DNA of 64,000 nt from NCBI GenBank assembly GCA_036435485.1, contig CM071596.1, positions 57,957,001 through 58,021,000 of the forward strand. The letters run 5' to 3'. Under the pieces are notes generated by a model. The model did no database searches, had not been told where the DNA came from, and saw nothing but the letters and a program-made list of their open reading frames with translations. Each line of letters begins with the position of its first letter. Position 1 is the stretch's first letter. The position numbers and the translations under genes are program-made. Below, piece by piece: positions 1 through 11,702 of this stretch. Source of the DNA: Saposhnikovia divaricata. Taxonomy: Eukaryota; Streptophyta; Magnoliopsida; Apiales; Apiaceae.

Positions 1-1898
1 AATTTTTGCCATGCTTCATTTTAACATACAAAAGATTTTATAAATTGTTATGATTGTTTGTATGATGTTATAAATTGTTATAACATGTTTTGGATGATGT
101 ACTATATGTTAGATATGTTAAACACATCATTGGAATAATTTTAGAATTGATCAAAACTGAAAATTATATTTTCTGCATAGTTTGTGGACATTCTGCAGGA
201 TTCTGGATAATCTGTATGTACAGGTGTTGCACATTCTTGTAATGCGCAATAGTAGTTTACAGGCGGGTTGCGCATTCTGGTAATGCGCAACAGCAGTTTA
301 CAGGCGGTTGCGCATGTCGGACATGCGCATCACCCGTAGACAGCAGGTGTTGCGCATGTACGACATGCGTATCACAGTTTTGTTTGCAGAAACAGTGTGG
401 CGTGCTGTGCTGTGCTGTGATGAGTTTTATTTAATTCTAATTATTTTGCTTTTGCTTTTGCTTTAATAATACAATTAGTTGCCATGTTAGACTTATTGCT
501 ATTAATCATTAGATTCCTCATGCTTTTAATGATTAAAGTTTTAATAATTGAATATTTAAATCATGGATTTAAAAATTATTATTAATTCAGAATTTTATTA
601 ATTAATTTAATTTCGAATTTTAATAATATATTTAAATTATGAATTTGAATATTATTATTAAATTCGAATTTTGATTAATTAATTTCGATTTAATTTTTTT
701 TTTATTCGGATTAAATTTTTAATTAGTTTAATTATATTAATTCGAATTTAATTAATTAAATTTGATTTATTTATTTTAATTCCTTTTAAATAATTAGGTA
801 TTTAAATTAAGGAGTTAAAATATTAATTGTTATCTATGATATGATCATGATAAAATGTCTATAATTGTTATATGAGCATGGTGCATTGGTTATGGCTTAA
901 GACCCGTAGAATAAATGTTTTAATTTTATTTATGGTCTGTAATAATTAAATACGACTTGCATGTCGTTATTCTTGTAATTATTATTTCTCGAATGCAACT
1001 CGAGTTCTTTTGTAATTTGTTTCAAAAGGGAAGCTGAAGGCAATCAATGGAGGCTTGGGAAGCAATGAAGAATTTTGTAATAATTAGTTATTACAACCAT
1101 AGATTGACCTTGATCTTTTCATTAGCTCGAAAAGATCGCATAGGATCGGGCCATAACCATTGCACGTTTAATTTTGCGTAACTGCACTTTACATATGATG
1201 CATGGATATATTAGATATATGAATGGATGCATGGATGTATAGATATTTTAGAATGTATGTATTAGATACGTCACATATGCCATGTTTAAACAAGATAAAA
1301 TCTGTAACGATTTAAGATTTAAACAAACGATCAAGATCGTTAAATTTTTCTAAAATCCCTTAAGAAATATTAAGTTAAACAGATGCTTTCCAACAAATAA
1401 CACTCATTGAATCCTAGATCATTGAGGAGTGGATTTGCCAAAGCAAGGGCTTCTCTTTTATCGTGGTGAGATGTGATTAAGTAAACAAGCTTACTTGAAA
1501 TGTTATTGTTGGGTCCAACTTAAATAAGTCGTCATAATAGGATTATGAACTTATAAGCATAGAGTTTAGTGAAATCTATTAGATAGATCGGAGCAATATG
1601 TTGTTCACTAAGCTATCCAAGAGTTATATACGATATAATTGACATAACGGTCTACCTAAATAATCATATTTAAGAGGAAAGCCAAAGCTGACTTAAAATA
1701 TGACGAAATATGGATCTTGGCCCACTAAGAAAGGTTTTATGGGAACCGTTTTCCGAATTGATAGTAAGGGCTATTAATTTGATAAAAATAGTGGGAGGTA
1801 TATTACGAATATGCTATAAATCAACTTGAACATAATTGGTTTTACGAAACATGCAAACTAACTCATTTTATGCGCTTTTACAAAATTGTAGATAATAA
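1..1898. other. AT-rich leader or LTR-like DNA upstream of a copia gag
   Basis: No coding region is visible. The stretch is very AT-rich (runs of TTAATT and AATTCG between 540 and 830) and leads directly into the copia gag at 1899. It probably holds the LTR and untranslated leader of that element. I could not find a convincing TG...CA boundary or a canonical TGGTATCAGAGC primer-binding site, so the LTR limits stay undefined. Confidence 0.4.
221..382. repeat. Four ~40-bp tandem units, each a GCGCA hairpin
   Basis: Units start near 221, 260, 301 and 344, each beginning CAGG. Each contains TTGCGCAT or a variant, then a short spacer, then ATGCGCAA or a variant, so every unit is itself an inverted repeat. 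The GC-rich, CpG-bearing units stand out in an AT-rich stretch. Tandem repeats of this sort are common in the U3 part of plant LTRs, but that assignment is inference here. Confidence 0.7.
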
Positions 1899-3530
1899 AT
1901 GGCAAACAACACAAACCACTTTTCGATACGATCAGTCCTAGAAAAGGAAAAGCTGACAGGGACAAACTTCCTAGATTGGTTTAGGAACTTGAGGATTGTC
2001 CTCAGGCAGGAGCGAAAGCTGTATGCCATTGAAGTTCCTCACCCAAATCCTCTTCCTGCTGGAGCCACACGTGCCGAGCAAAATGCTTCTCAGAAGCATT
2101 TGGATGACTCAAATGATGTGTCATGCCTTATGCTTGCATGCATGGCTCCTGAGATTCAAAAGCAACATGAGTTGATGAATGCTTTTGAAATAATTGAGCA
2201 CCTCAAAAGCATGTTTGAGGGACAAGCTCGCTAGGAGAGATATGATACGAGCAAGGCTTTGTATGCTTGCAAACAGGGAGAGCGAGACCCGGTTGGACCA
2301 CACGTTCTTAAGATGATTGGGTACATTGAACAACTAAATACCTTGGGCTTCCCGATTGGTCCGGAGGCTCAAATAGATTTGATCTTACAATCACTTAACA
2401 AGAACTTTTCTCAATTCGTTATGAACTACAACATGAATGAGATAGATAAGACACCCACTGAATTGTTGGGCATGTTAAGAACTGCTGAAACCAACATTCA
2501 GAAGGAATCTCCTACTCCCATGCTGATGGTGAACAAAGGAGGTGCCAAGGGGAAAAGAAAGTGGAAGGGCAATAAGAAGAGGAATATGTCCAAATCTGCT
2601 GCCAATCCTAATTCTGCTCCCAAGAAGGCTACCAAGCCTAAAGGAGGTGTTGAAAAGGGTGATTGTCACCACTGTGGTAAACCGGGACACTGGAGGAGAA
2701 ACTGTCATGCATATTTGGAAGAACTTAAGAAGAAGAAGGCTGCTGGCCAGACTTCTGCTTCAGGTATTTATGTAATAGAAGTCAATTTGTCTACTTCTAC
2801 ATCTTGGGTATTGGATACCGGATGTGGTTCTCACATTTGTATAAATGTGCAGGAACTGCAAAGGAGTAGGACACTGGCTAAGGGAGAGGTAGACCTACGA
2901 GTTGGAAATGGAGCAAAGGTTGCTGCTTTGGCTGTAGGGACTTACCATTTATCGTTGCCCACTGGGCTTATATTAGAACTTGAAAACTGTTTGTATGTGC
3001 CTTCTATTTGTAGAAACATTATTTCTGTTTCTTGTTTGGACAAGAAAGGTTTTTCATTTACCTTTAAAGACAATGGTTGCTCTTTTGGTTTGAATGACAT
3101 TACCTATGGTGTTGCACAATTATTTAACGGTTTGTATGTTCTTAATTTAGATACTCCTATCTTGAATGTAAATAACAAACGACTTAAGACTAATGACTCA
3201 AATCAAACATACCTTTGGCACTATCGTCTAGGCCATATAAACGAGAAACGCATTTCCAAGTTACATCAAGATGGTTTCTTGGATCAGTTTGATTTTGAAT
3301 CATATGATGAATGCGAGGCTTGTTTACTAGGCAAGATGACTAAAGCTCCTTTTACCGGACAGGGTAAGAGGGCCACCGTACGACTAGAACTAATACATAG
3401 CGATGTATGTGGTCCTATGAGATCGATGGCAAGGGGTGGCTATTTCTACTTCATTACGTTTACTGATGATTTCAGTAGATATGGATATGTGTATCTTTTG
3501 AAGAACAAATCCGAAGCATTTGATGATTTC
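1899..3530 (+). pseudogene. Ty1/copia polyprotein remnant: gag, zinc knuckle, protease, start of integrase
   Basis: The reading frame starts with ATG at 1899 and runs in one frame to about 3530, broken by a single TAG at 2232-2234 where related gags have Gln. In order it shows a copia gag (UBN2-like) region, a CX2CX4HX4C zinc knuckle (CHHCGKPGHWRRNC, about 2665-2706), a protease active site (VLDTGCGSH, about 2805), the pre-integrase HHCC-type segment (WHYRLGH ... CEACLLGK) and the first part of the integrase core (HSDVCGPM, FTDDFSRYGYVY). Similarity stops around 3522-3530, before the second catalytic Asp; the residues that follow to the stop at 3572 are unrelated. No reverse transcriptase, RNase H or 3' LTR follows. 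It is a 3'-truncated, non-functional element. The copia assignment is firm; the lineage within copia is not. Confidence 0.9.
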
Positions 3531-3639
3531 GGTTGTTTTGTTGTGGTTTGGATTGGGGTAGGCTTTGGTTGATGTTGTTGAGATACACTGAAGTGTATAT
3601 GTGTAACTGGGAAGTTCAAAGAGTAGCAGATTTTGCTGC

Positions 3640-4117
3640 TTTTTTTAAAAACTGGTGCACATTAAATTTGACTGAATTTGGTCGAATTTAGCATATATAT
3701 TCGACTAGATTCGGTCGAATTTAGTGTACTAAATTCGGCCAAATTTGGGCGAATTTAATTTATTTCGGGCGCCAAATTTTGAAATTTTCACCAAAATTTG
3801 AAAGTTTCAAAATTTTGAAATTTTTGGTCGAATTTATAATTCGGCCAAAATCGGTTGAATTTAATAATATGAATTTCGACCAAATTTGATCGAATTTATC
3901 CTAAATATGACCGAATTATTCGATCAAATTTATCCTAAATATGACCGAATTTTTCCGTCGAATTTATTCTAAATTCGACCGAATTACTAAATTTGACCTG
4001 CTTAAATATGACCAACAGAAATACAATCATATTTACCTAAATTCGACCGAATTCAGTCGAATTTAGGTAGATATGACCGAATTTTTTCGATCATATTTAG
4101 CCGTTTTTTTTGTAGTG
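3640..4117. mobile_element. CACTA-type transposon end with palindromic subterminal repeats
   Basis: The block is packed with variants of AAATTCGACCGAATTT in both orientations, typical of CACTA subterminal repeats. It ends at 4117 with GTTTTTTTTGTAGTG, whose complement CACTACAAAAAAAAC resembles the plant CACTA terminus. The opposite terminus and a TSD were not found, so this is one end only. The left limit is set by where the repeats begin and is approximate. Confidence 0.65.
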
Positions 4118-4412
4118 CGATCATCTTTTTTCTTTTTTTTATTATCGCTCTTATCCTAAATTGTTAAGTTTGACGAGGCACATTTCCTGTACAAGTTATT
4201 AATTTGTTAATTAAATATTGTCAACTTAGATCTGGTATGTGGAATCCAATGTATTTTGGGTAACAACATCTCATGATGCAGGTAGGGTTCGTATGTTATG
4301 CATTTATAAATGTAACTTAATATTTTAAGAACAATATCTGAAAATTCTTAGTTCAAAATATGGAATATTGGGGATCGTAACAATTTTAAATGTCTACCAT
4401 ATGTTCTTGTAG

Positions 4413-5387
4413 GTTTTACGAGGGTGTTGTTGCTTCATTCGACCCCGATAACAAGAAACACAAGGTAGAATGAATTGTCTTCTTATGTGTTATTTTATTA
4501 ATTATGTGCTCGAAGTAGACTATACCCAACATTGTAATTCTTTTTCCTTATTAAACACTTTAGGTGCTATATGATGATGGAGATGTAGAAATTCTTAATA
4601 TGAAAAATGAGACATGGGAATTTGTGAGCGATGAAACCATCGAGGTGAGATAAACATTATTATTTGTACATAATTTTTTGTGATTTCTTCAAGTCCTAAA
4701 AGTGCATTCTTTTTACAGAACAAGCAAGGAGACATGAGGTGGAGGGAGGGTGTTTCAGCCAAAACGTAAGTGATTCTCTTGATGTGGTGATAAAAAGAAT
4801 TTGGGGTTAAAATTTCTATATATTTATACATGAGCTTGTGAAGAATTGTGCATATGGTCATGAGTTCAAATAAAGTGAATCTATTTTGGAATAACGCAGA
4901 CCAACCTTATTTACTTCTTTGCAAGTGCAATGTGAGATCCTTGAAAGGGAAGATCGTTTCAGGGTAGAATTTTGATGATGTTCTGCGCCATCAATATGTA
5001 ATAGAAAAAATGATATTTTTCCATCAAATTTTTGGATGCTTAAATGTTGGTTGGTAAGCTTAAATGTAATCGACAAAAATGATAGACCAAGTAACCAAAT
5101 TTTATCATTACACCTGCTGCAGCTTTTGTGTTTTTAGTATATGTTTCCTAAAAAAGCTAGTAGCGTGGCATGGAATGATGATTTTGATCTCTGTTGAATT
5201 CAGTAGATCAAGAAGCAAAGCAGTGAAGTCGGATAAAGATGGCGGCAAATCTTTCCCTGGTAATGTTGAATCTATTAGGCCAAAAAGAAAATCCAAGTCC
5301 CACAGAGGAAAGATAGCCTCCAAGAGCAAGAGCAAAACATCGCAACTTGGAAGCAGAAGTGATGGCAAGGGGAGAAGGAGATCTTGA
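4413..5387 (+). pseudogene. PDS5-like (Tudor-type) gene fragment A, last exons
   Basis: Exons with good splice signals can be read at 4413-4464 (FYEGVVASFDPDNKKHK), 4564-4644 (VLYDDGDVEILNMKNETW...), 4719-4765 and about 5186-5387. The last is a basic Lys/Ser/Arg-rich tail ending in TGA at 5385-5387. The pattern FYEGVV.SFDP..KKH followed by VLYDDGDVE is the Tudor-like module near the C terminus of plant PDS5-type cohesin cofactors, which bind sister-chromatid cohesin in the nucleus. Everything upstream is missing: a CACTA end abuts at 4117, so the fragment has no start codon. These exons themselves carry no stops. It is best read as a decayed 3' gene fragment; the PDS5-like family call is from memory of the family and is fairly confident. 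Confidence 0.7.
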
Positions 5388-6835
5388 TGCTTTGATGTAG
5401 TGTATTTTGTGTAACCAGCAATAATTCCGGTTTCCCAAGTCGGTTTGCTTTAATCATCTACAGTCCTAAGTTGTCATTATTAGCAGCTTACATAAATGAT
5501 ATGAATTATTGTCTCATGAATTAGAAATATAAGAAATATTTTTACTCTTTGTGATGTGTTATGTTTTTCCAACATAATGTTTATTGTTATTTTCAATGTG
5601 ATGTGGTATATTTAGTTTTTGTGAGAGGGTTGTTAAGTAACAGATTTATCTATACTTTAATTAACTTTTAAAGTGACAGATAAATGCCTCAAATGAATTT
5701 TAAGTTTTTTTTAGCATCATTTTTAGAATTTTTCTAGGAAATAAAAAACTCCAATGATAGGGTTCCTCATAAAATGTGCCAAAAAATTGTACAATACACA
5801 TAAATGTGTGAAACATGAAAAGTAATTTTTTTCATTATTGGTCCCACTTGACACCCTCCTCCACCGTGCCAATATTTGGCATCTCATGCATGTTAATGAT
5901 TTGATATTTCATTCTATAAAGCTAGGTACAATATATAAATTTTGAAAATTTAAATATGGAAAGATCAAAGTGATGATTCTTCTGAAATAAATTGATTAAG
6001 GTAATATTTCAACACCTCATTCCACCTATTTTGTCATTGTTGGAACTGCTCTCATTAAGACTGTTGTCGCTTAGTTATCTGGTAATTTGAGTTCTGATTA
6101 AATTAAGTTATGCCTCTTCCATCTCAACTTAGATATTAAATTGAAATTAATTTAAATGCTTAAACTCAGACTAACATGAGACTGATGGATCAGTATTGAA
6201 CTTTGATATTTTTATCTAAGGTGTTGGAGCATCTATCTTGGCTCACAACTTGAAATTACATGAATGAAATATTTTTATAGAAAAAGCAAAAAGAGACCGG
6301 GATGGGAATGAGTGTATGAACATGATCAAGGTTTGAGGATAAAATGCTTGAGAAATGTTGTAAATATGGTCATCAGTTGAAATTTTAAGTGGCCTCGTTT
6401 GGAACACACACCAACCTAGATTATTTTATATAAATTTCAATATGTGAGTTCCTCATGTGGAAATTCTTCGGTATACATAAAGAGTTGTATAAGGGTAAAA
6501 CCTTAAGGATATTTTTTGCAAATAATATGTATATAAAGATTTAATTTGTGGTTGTTTTTCTCAATGTGAAGTATCTTTTTTCTATCACTATCGATTTGTT
6601 AAAGAATGTATAATGGAAGTTGGATATAGTAATATTCATGGTTTTGACAGGGGCTCTTGTTGAGTTGAACAGATCAAGCAGCAAATCTGTCAAATCAAAG
6701 CAACTCCAAGCAGTGGAAGTCAGTTCCAAAATCAAGAGCAAAAGCAAAGCACCCCAAGTTTAAAGAACGGAATTGATGGCAAGGGTAAAAAGAGGTCATG
6801 AGGTTCTGAGCAGTGAACAACAATTTACTGGTTTG
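5338..6835 (+). repeat. Segmental duplication, copy 1 (partner 7611-9113)
   Basis: This ~1.5 kb begins inside the last exon of PDS5-like fragment A and runs through downstream noncoding DNA to a second, divergent last exon at 6651-6801. It is near-identical to 7611-9113, with small indels (for example a 12-bp difference near 6233 versus 8505). There is no gene in 5388-6650; it reads as 3' UTR or intron-like AT-rich DNA. Confidence 0.9.
6651..6801 (+). pseudogene. PDS5-like last exon, copy in duplication 1 (frameshifted)
   Basis: A good acceptor (TTTTGACAG) precedes GALVELNRSSSKSVKSK..., a basic tail parallel to SVEFSRSRSKAVKSD in fragment A. The frame shifts by one base after SKSKAPQV (about 6763); in the shifted frame the end reads KNGIDGKGKKRS and stops at TGA 6799-6801, parallel to SDGKGRRRS in fragment A. 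It is a paralogous last exon with one frameshift. No other exon of this copy is present upstream. Confidence 0.65.
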
Positions 6836-7580
6836 CAGGGCCGGTCCTGAAAATTTCTGGGCCTAGTGCGGAAAAAGAGTAGGGGCCCTTGTAAAATCAA
6901 AAGTGAAAAGTTGATAAATTCTTAAAAGTGCAATAACTCTCAACTGAAAATTAAGAAACAAGATATATGAACTTCCAGAACAAAAACAAAGCTAGTGTAT
7001 TTAAAAAACCGGTTCTATAACAATTTTTTTCATTGGGATTGAATTAAAAAACCAACTTTTTTTCTTAGAATACCAAGCCTTTTTAGATAAATAAGTACAA
7101 CAAATCCCTTTTGTACAATCTCAAGTGAAAGGAGCATATAACTTTTTAATCTCTAATTTAAAAGCAAAGCACCCCAAGTTTAAAGAACGGAATTGATGGC
7201 AAGGGTAAAAAGAGGTCATGAGGTTCTGAGTAGTGAACAACAATTTACTGGTTTGCAGGGCCGGTCCTGAAAATTTCTGGGCCTAGTGCGGAAAAAGAGT
7301 AGGGGCCCTTGTAAAATCAAAAGTGAAAAATTGATAAATTCTTAAAAGTGCAATAACTCTCAACTGAAAATTAAGAAACAAGATATATGAACTTCCAGAA
7401 CAAAAACAAAGCTAGTGTATTTAAAAAACCGGTTCTATAACAATTTTTTTCATTGGGATTGAATTAAAAAACCAACTTTTTTTCTTAGAATACCAAGCCT
7501 TTTTAGATAAATAAGTACAACAAATCCCTTTTGTACAATCTCAAGTGAAAGGAGCATATAATTTTTTAATCTCTAATCTC
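6741..7580. repeat. Two tandem 420-bp units
   Basis: The sequence from 6741 repeats at 7161 with almost no differences, an exact 420-bp period. Each unit holds the end of the PDS5-like last exon followed by a hAT-like terminal sequence. The high identity suggests a recent duplication, younger than the 1.5 kb duplication around it. Confidence 0.9.
6836..7140 (+). mobile_element. hAT-like transposon terminal fragment
   Basis: It starts with CAGGGCCGGTCCTGAAAATT and continues with GGGCCTAGTGCGG and AGGGGCCCTT, the kind of terminus seen on plant hAT relatives. At the matching point of duplication copy 2 (about 9113) this sequence is absent, giving an empty site. A second copy lies at 7256 in the next 420-bp unit. 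No right terminus or 8-bp TSD could be defined, so it is a truncated end. Confidence 0.5.
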
Positions 7581-7610
7581 AAGTGAAATGAGCATATAAT
7601 TTAAGTTGTA

Positions 7611-9113
7611 CATCGCAACTTGGAAGCAGAAGTGATGGCAAGGGGAGAAGGAGATCTTGATGCTTTGATGTAGTGTATTTTGTGTAACCAGCAATAATTC
7701 CGGTTTCCCAAGTCGGTTTGCTTTAATCATCTACAGTCCTAACTTGTCATTATTAGCAGCTTACATGAATGATATGAATTATTGTCTTATGAATTAGACA
7801 TATAAGAAATATTTTTACTCTTTGTGATGTGTTATGTTTTTCCAACATAATGTTTATTGTTATTTTCGATGTGATGTGGTATATTTAGTTTTTGTGAGAG
7901 GGTTGTTAAGTAACAGATTCATCTAAATTTTAATTAACTTTTAAAGTGATAGATAAATGCCTCAAATGAATCTTATGTTTTTTTAGCATCATTTTTAGAA
8001 TTTTTCTAGGAAATAAAGAACTCCAATGATAGGGTTCCTCATAAAATGTGCCAAAAAATTGTACAATACACATAAATGTGTGAAATATGAAAAGTAATTT
8101 TTTTCATTATTGGTCCCACTTGACACCCTCCTCCACCATGCCAATATTTGGCATCTCATGCATGTTAATGATTTGATATTTCATTCTATAAAGCTAGGTA
8201 CAATATATAAATTTTGAAAATTTAAATATGGAAAGATCAAAGTGATGATTCTTCTGAAATAAATTGATTTAGGGAATATTTCAACACCTCATTCCACCTA
8301 TTTTGTCATTGTTGGAACTGCTCTCATTAAGCACTGTTGTCGCTTAGTTATCTGGTAATTTGAGTTCTGATTAAATTAAGTTATGCCTCTTCCATCTCAA
8401 CTTAGATATTAAATTGAAATTAATTAAGATGCTTAAACTCAGACTAACATGAGACTGATGGATCAGTATTGAACTTTGATATTTTTATCTAAGGTGTTGG
8501 AGCATCTCCAGCTAGCTCTATCTTGGCTCACAACTTGAAATTACATGAATGAAATATTTTTATAGAAAAAGCAAAAAGAGACCGGGATGGGAATGAGTGT
8601 ATGAACATGATCAAGGTTTGAGGATAAAAGAAATGCTTGAGAAATGTTATAAATATGGTCATCAGTTGAAATTTTAAGTGGCCTCGTTTGGAACACACAC
8701 CAACCTAGATTATTTTATATAAATTTCAATATGTGAGTTCCTCATGTGGAAATTCTTCGGTATACATAAAGAGTTGTATAAGGGTAAAACCTTAATGATA
8801 TTTTTTGCTAATAATATGTATATAAAGATTTAATTTGTGGTTGTTTTTCTCAATGTGAAGTATCTTTTTTCTATCACTATCGATTTGTTAAAGAATGTAT
8901 AATGGAAGTTGGATATAGTAATATTCATGGTTTTGACAGGGGCTCTTGTTGAGTTGAACAGATCAAGCAGCAAATCTGTCAAATCAAAGCAACTCCAAGC
9001 AGTGGAAAAGCAAGAGCAAAAGCAAAGCACCCCAAGTTTAAAGAACGGAATTGATGGCAGGGGTAAAAAGAGGTCATGAGGTTCTGAGTAGTGAACAACA
9101 ATTTACTGGTTTG
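7611..9113 (+). repeat. Segmental duplication, copy 2 (partner 5338-6835)
   Basis: It opens with the last 18 codons of PDS5-like fragment A (SQLGSRSDGKGRRRS then TGA) and closes with the second last-exon copy at 8940-9079. The offset to copy 1 grows from 2273 to 2289 bp through small insertions. Copy 2 lacks the hAT-like insert present after copy 1. After 9113 some 100 bp of AT-rich DNA leads to the LINE at 9221. Confidence 0.9.
8940..9079 (+). pseudogene. PDS5-like last exon, copy in duplication 2
   Basis: It is the same exon as 6651-6801, with the acceptor TTTTGACAG and GALVELNRSSSKSVKSKQLQAV. About 22 bp after QAV are deleted relative to copy 1, and the same frameshift region precedes the shared terminal stop. 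It is not functional as an isolated exon. Confidence 0.6.
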
Positions 9114-9220
9114 GTCCGTTCATGAGGCGAAACGAGTTCACCAGGCTTTGGTGTTAATTCTTAATTGTATATTAACATGTGTCTTTGTGAAAATAAACTA
9201 CTATTATAATGTAGTGGGTG

Positions 9221-10348
9221 AGGAGTTTTTTTTTATATAAGCCGATTTATATTTCATACAAGGATGAAACCCTTGTCTGGGGTTACAAAAGTTGCATGCT
9301 TATCAGTCACCACGCCATACCAGTACATAAGCTTGATATTCTGCTCGCTTCATCAACTTAAAACTAAATACCAATACAGGCTAATACTACCACTAAGCTA
9401 TAACAAAAATGGGTAGTTTCCTGATACTATTACTGAACTCCTCTTAGTCCACCTCGACTACTGGTGTGTCTCCCATGAACACCATTCCTTGACCTGCTGC
9501 TAAACCACCATGGATCTGTTCCTCAGCCATCACCTCTTCTTGATTATTATCTATGTCCATTTTTCTGTCGAAGCCAACATTTGAGGGCACGTCGGCTTGC
9601 CCCAGTCCCATTATCTCAGTCTGATCAGATGGGAGGTCATCTTCTTCAAGGCTTACTCGGCTAGGTACTCCGTCTGGAATTATGACGTCTTGATAACTAG
9701 GATCATCAATGCCCATACCCATGTCCCATTCCAGCAGTTCCTCAACCCCTCCAACCGGCCTGTTACAGGTATACAACATGTCGCATACCCTTCTACCTAG
9801 ACTTGAAAGGAACCTTGCAACTTTGTTTCTTGCTGGCACAATGTGAGCAGTTCTTCAGAACCACCAGATATCTCTGAGCCTGTCAATCTGGGAGGCAATG
9901 TGATAAACACTTGCCGGAGCTCCAATGTGGTAGTTCTTGACCACCATGAAAGCCTCCAAGTTATCCATTTCCAGTATTACGTCACGATATCCTAGTTTAA
10001 AAGCACAACGAAGTGCAATGAAAATTGCCCAAAGCTGGTTTCCCAGGGCTGATAGCTGAGGGATCACTCCTATGGTGAGATGCTTAAGAATGCCATCTGA
10101 ATTCCTGTAGATCGCACCGATACCAGTGCGAAAACCATACATCGATGGAGTCCTGGAGGATGAGTCGTGAACATTGATTTTGAGTATCCCAGGAGGGAGA
10201 GGAACCCAGTGTTATGATTTAAAAATGGTGTCTAGTGCGCTGTTTGGTGCGTGCCTTGAGAGTGCTAATGCTCTGATGGCCTTATAAATAGGCCATAGTT
10301 CCCGCCCGTTTTGAGTGCTGTTCACCATTGAATGTGTGAGAATTAATA
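9221..10348 (-). mobile_element. 5'-truncated LINE (non-LTR retrotransposon) with 9-bp TSD
   Basis: The block is flanked by TAGTGGGTG at 9212-9220 and 10349-10357. On the minus strand it ends in an A-rich tract (T-run near 9225) and carries an RNase H-type reading frame, as in plant L1-like LINEs. Endonuclease and reverse transcriptase are missing, the usual result of 5' truncation during target-primed reverse transcription. Five bases separate the TSD from the A tract, so the TSD may originally have been longer. Confidence 0.7.
9444..10328 (-). pseudogene. LINE-type RNase H (RVT_3-like) remnant
   Basis: One minus-strand frame runs from 10328 to 9444 with two in-frame stops, TAA at 10214-10212 and TGA near 9855-9853. 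It reads WVPLPPGILKINV, then GFRTGIGAIYRNSDG, then LSALGNQLWAIFIALRCAFKLGYRDVI, and after the second stop HIVPARNKVARFLSSLG. This is the order of the plant RNase H-like domain at the LINE C terminus. The first catalytic position, normally NVDG, reads NVHD, so activity was probably lost. The residues after the domain are acidic and unrecognised. Confidence 0.75.
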
Positions 10349-10972
10349 TAGTGGGTGTTTGGGGGAACTTTTTTTCAAAATAAGTCAATTTATTTTAAGA
10401 CAAAGTTAGAAATTTCTAACTTTCGAACTTATTTTCCAACTTATTTTTATAACTTATTGAATCTCAAAGATACATTAAATACTTGTATAAAAGAAAATTT
10501 TCAAAATATAAAATTTTTATCCGAAAATAAGTCCATAAATCCTTAAAATAAGATGAGCCAAACAGACACATTACCTACTAACCTTTCAAGCACAGTGACT
10601 ATTGGCCTTATTAACATATCTAATGATGAGATATGTATTTAGAGTTGTTATTAGAGTTTGCAATACGACTGTTGTATATTGTTTGTTTCTTGTATCTTGG
10701 TCTTTGTGACAAGCATTTTTGTGCAAAATGATATAATTGTCTAAATTTGTTTATGTTTGTGTATGTGTCTTTTTTTTTTTTTTGGAAGATAGTCCTTGTT
10801 ATTCCTGTCCAACTTGTCTTTGTTATTCCTGTCCAACTTGTCTAACCCAGAAAAACAAGTATGTAATTATTTTAAATAAAAATATTGTTCATTTTTTTAT
10901 TCTTTGCCATTATCTTTTTTTCTTAGTATAAATTATCATATTTATTCTCATTAACTAAATTATTTCATGCAC
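10349..10972. other. Noncoding DNA with a possible small MITE
   Basis: There is no gene. From about 10351 (GGTGTTTGGGGG) to 10570 (CCAAACAGACAC), the ends are roughly inverted and the interior is rich in AATAAGT and ACTTATT. This suggests a hAT-like MITE, but the ends are imperfect. At 10791-10841 a 24-bp unit (TTGTTATTCCTGTCCAACTT...) occurs twice in tandem. Confidence 0.35.
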
Positions 10973-11044
10973 TTATATGTATTGGGTTTGAGAAAAATCT
11001 GGTTGGTTCCAGAATAAAAGTTTAGTGGAAAGATAATCACAGAG
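10973..11044 (+). pseudogene. PDS5-like exon fragment (IGF.KNLVGSRIKV)
   Basis: It matches the exon at 39274-39341 of the second PDS5-like pseudogene: both read NLVGSRIKV. Here the acceptor AG has become AC, there is a 2-bp insertion, and an in-frame TAG follows RIKV. The downstream intron sequence also resembles that locus up to about 11260. The next exon is absent because a CACTA element starts at 11380. Confidence 0.65.
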
Positions 11045-11702
11045 TAAAACTTTGTTTACCATGGAAGAAATTACTATACATGTCACTTATCCAAAATTGA
11101 GGAGTCTTTGATTTAGTATGTAAGGAGTCCCTTGTATTCTCGGTACGTTTGTTATTAGGAAATGTTTGAAGTTCTCTTTCATCAAATCGCATTGGTTGAC
11201 ATCTACTTTACCCACACATTCTTATAAAGCGTTCAAAAGTTTGGAGTATAATTTTAAAAATATCAAGACATTGCATCAAAATTCATAGTATTAGTTGTGA
11301 TCTTACATATGATAATTGGGAAATTTTGTATATGTGATATTGATTTTGCCGAATATATATTGTACATATTTAACTGTGACACTGCAAGAAAAACGGGCTT
11401 TTTCTACAGATTATTTTCTACCGAATCATTTCCTACCGATCAATTCCTACCGATTTTCAAGTCAAACGACCATTTCTTACCGGAACCCTGGCCGGTAGGA
11501 AATGATGACTCATTTCCTACCAAAGTTAGTAGGAAATGAGTCGAGTGGGACCCGCAAGGCCACGTCAATGTCCGTCCCCAATGAAACGACGTCGTTTCAT
11601 TCACACCATTTCCTACCGTCTCAATTCGGTAGGAAATGGGTGACTTATTTCCTACCGACATCGGTAGGAAATGAGTGATGTGGGCCCCAAGTGCCATGTG
11701 GC

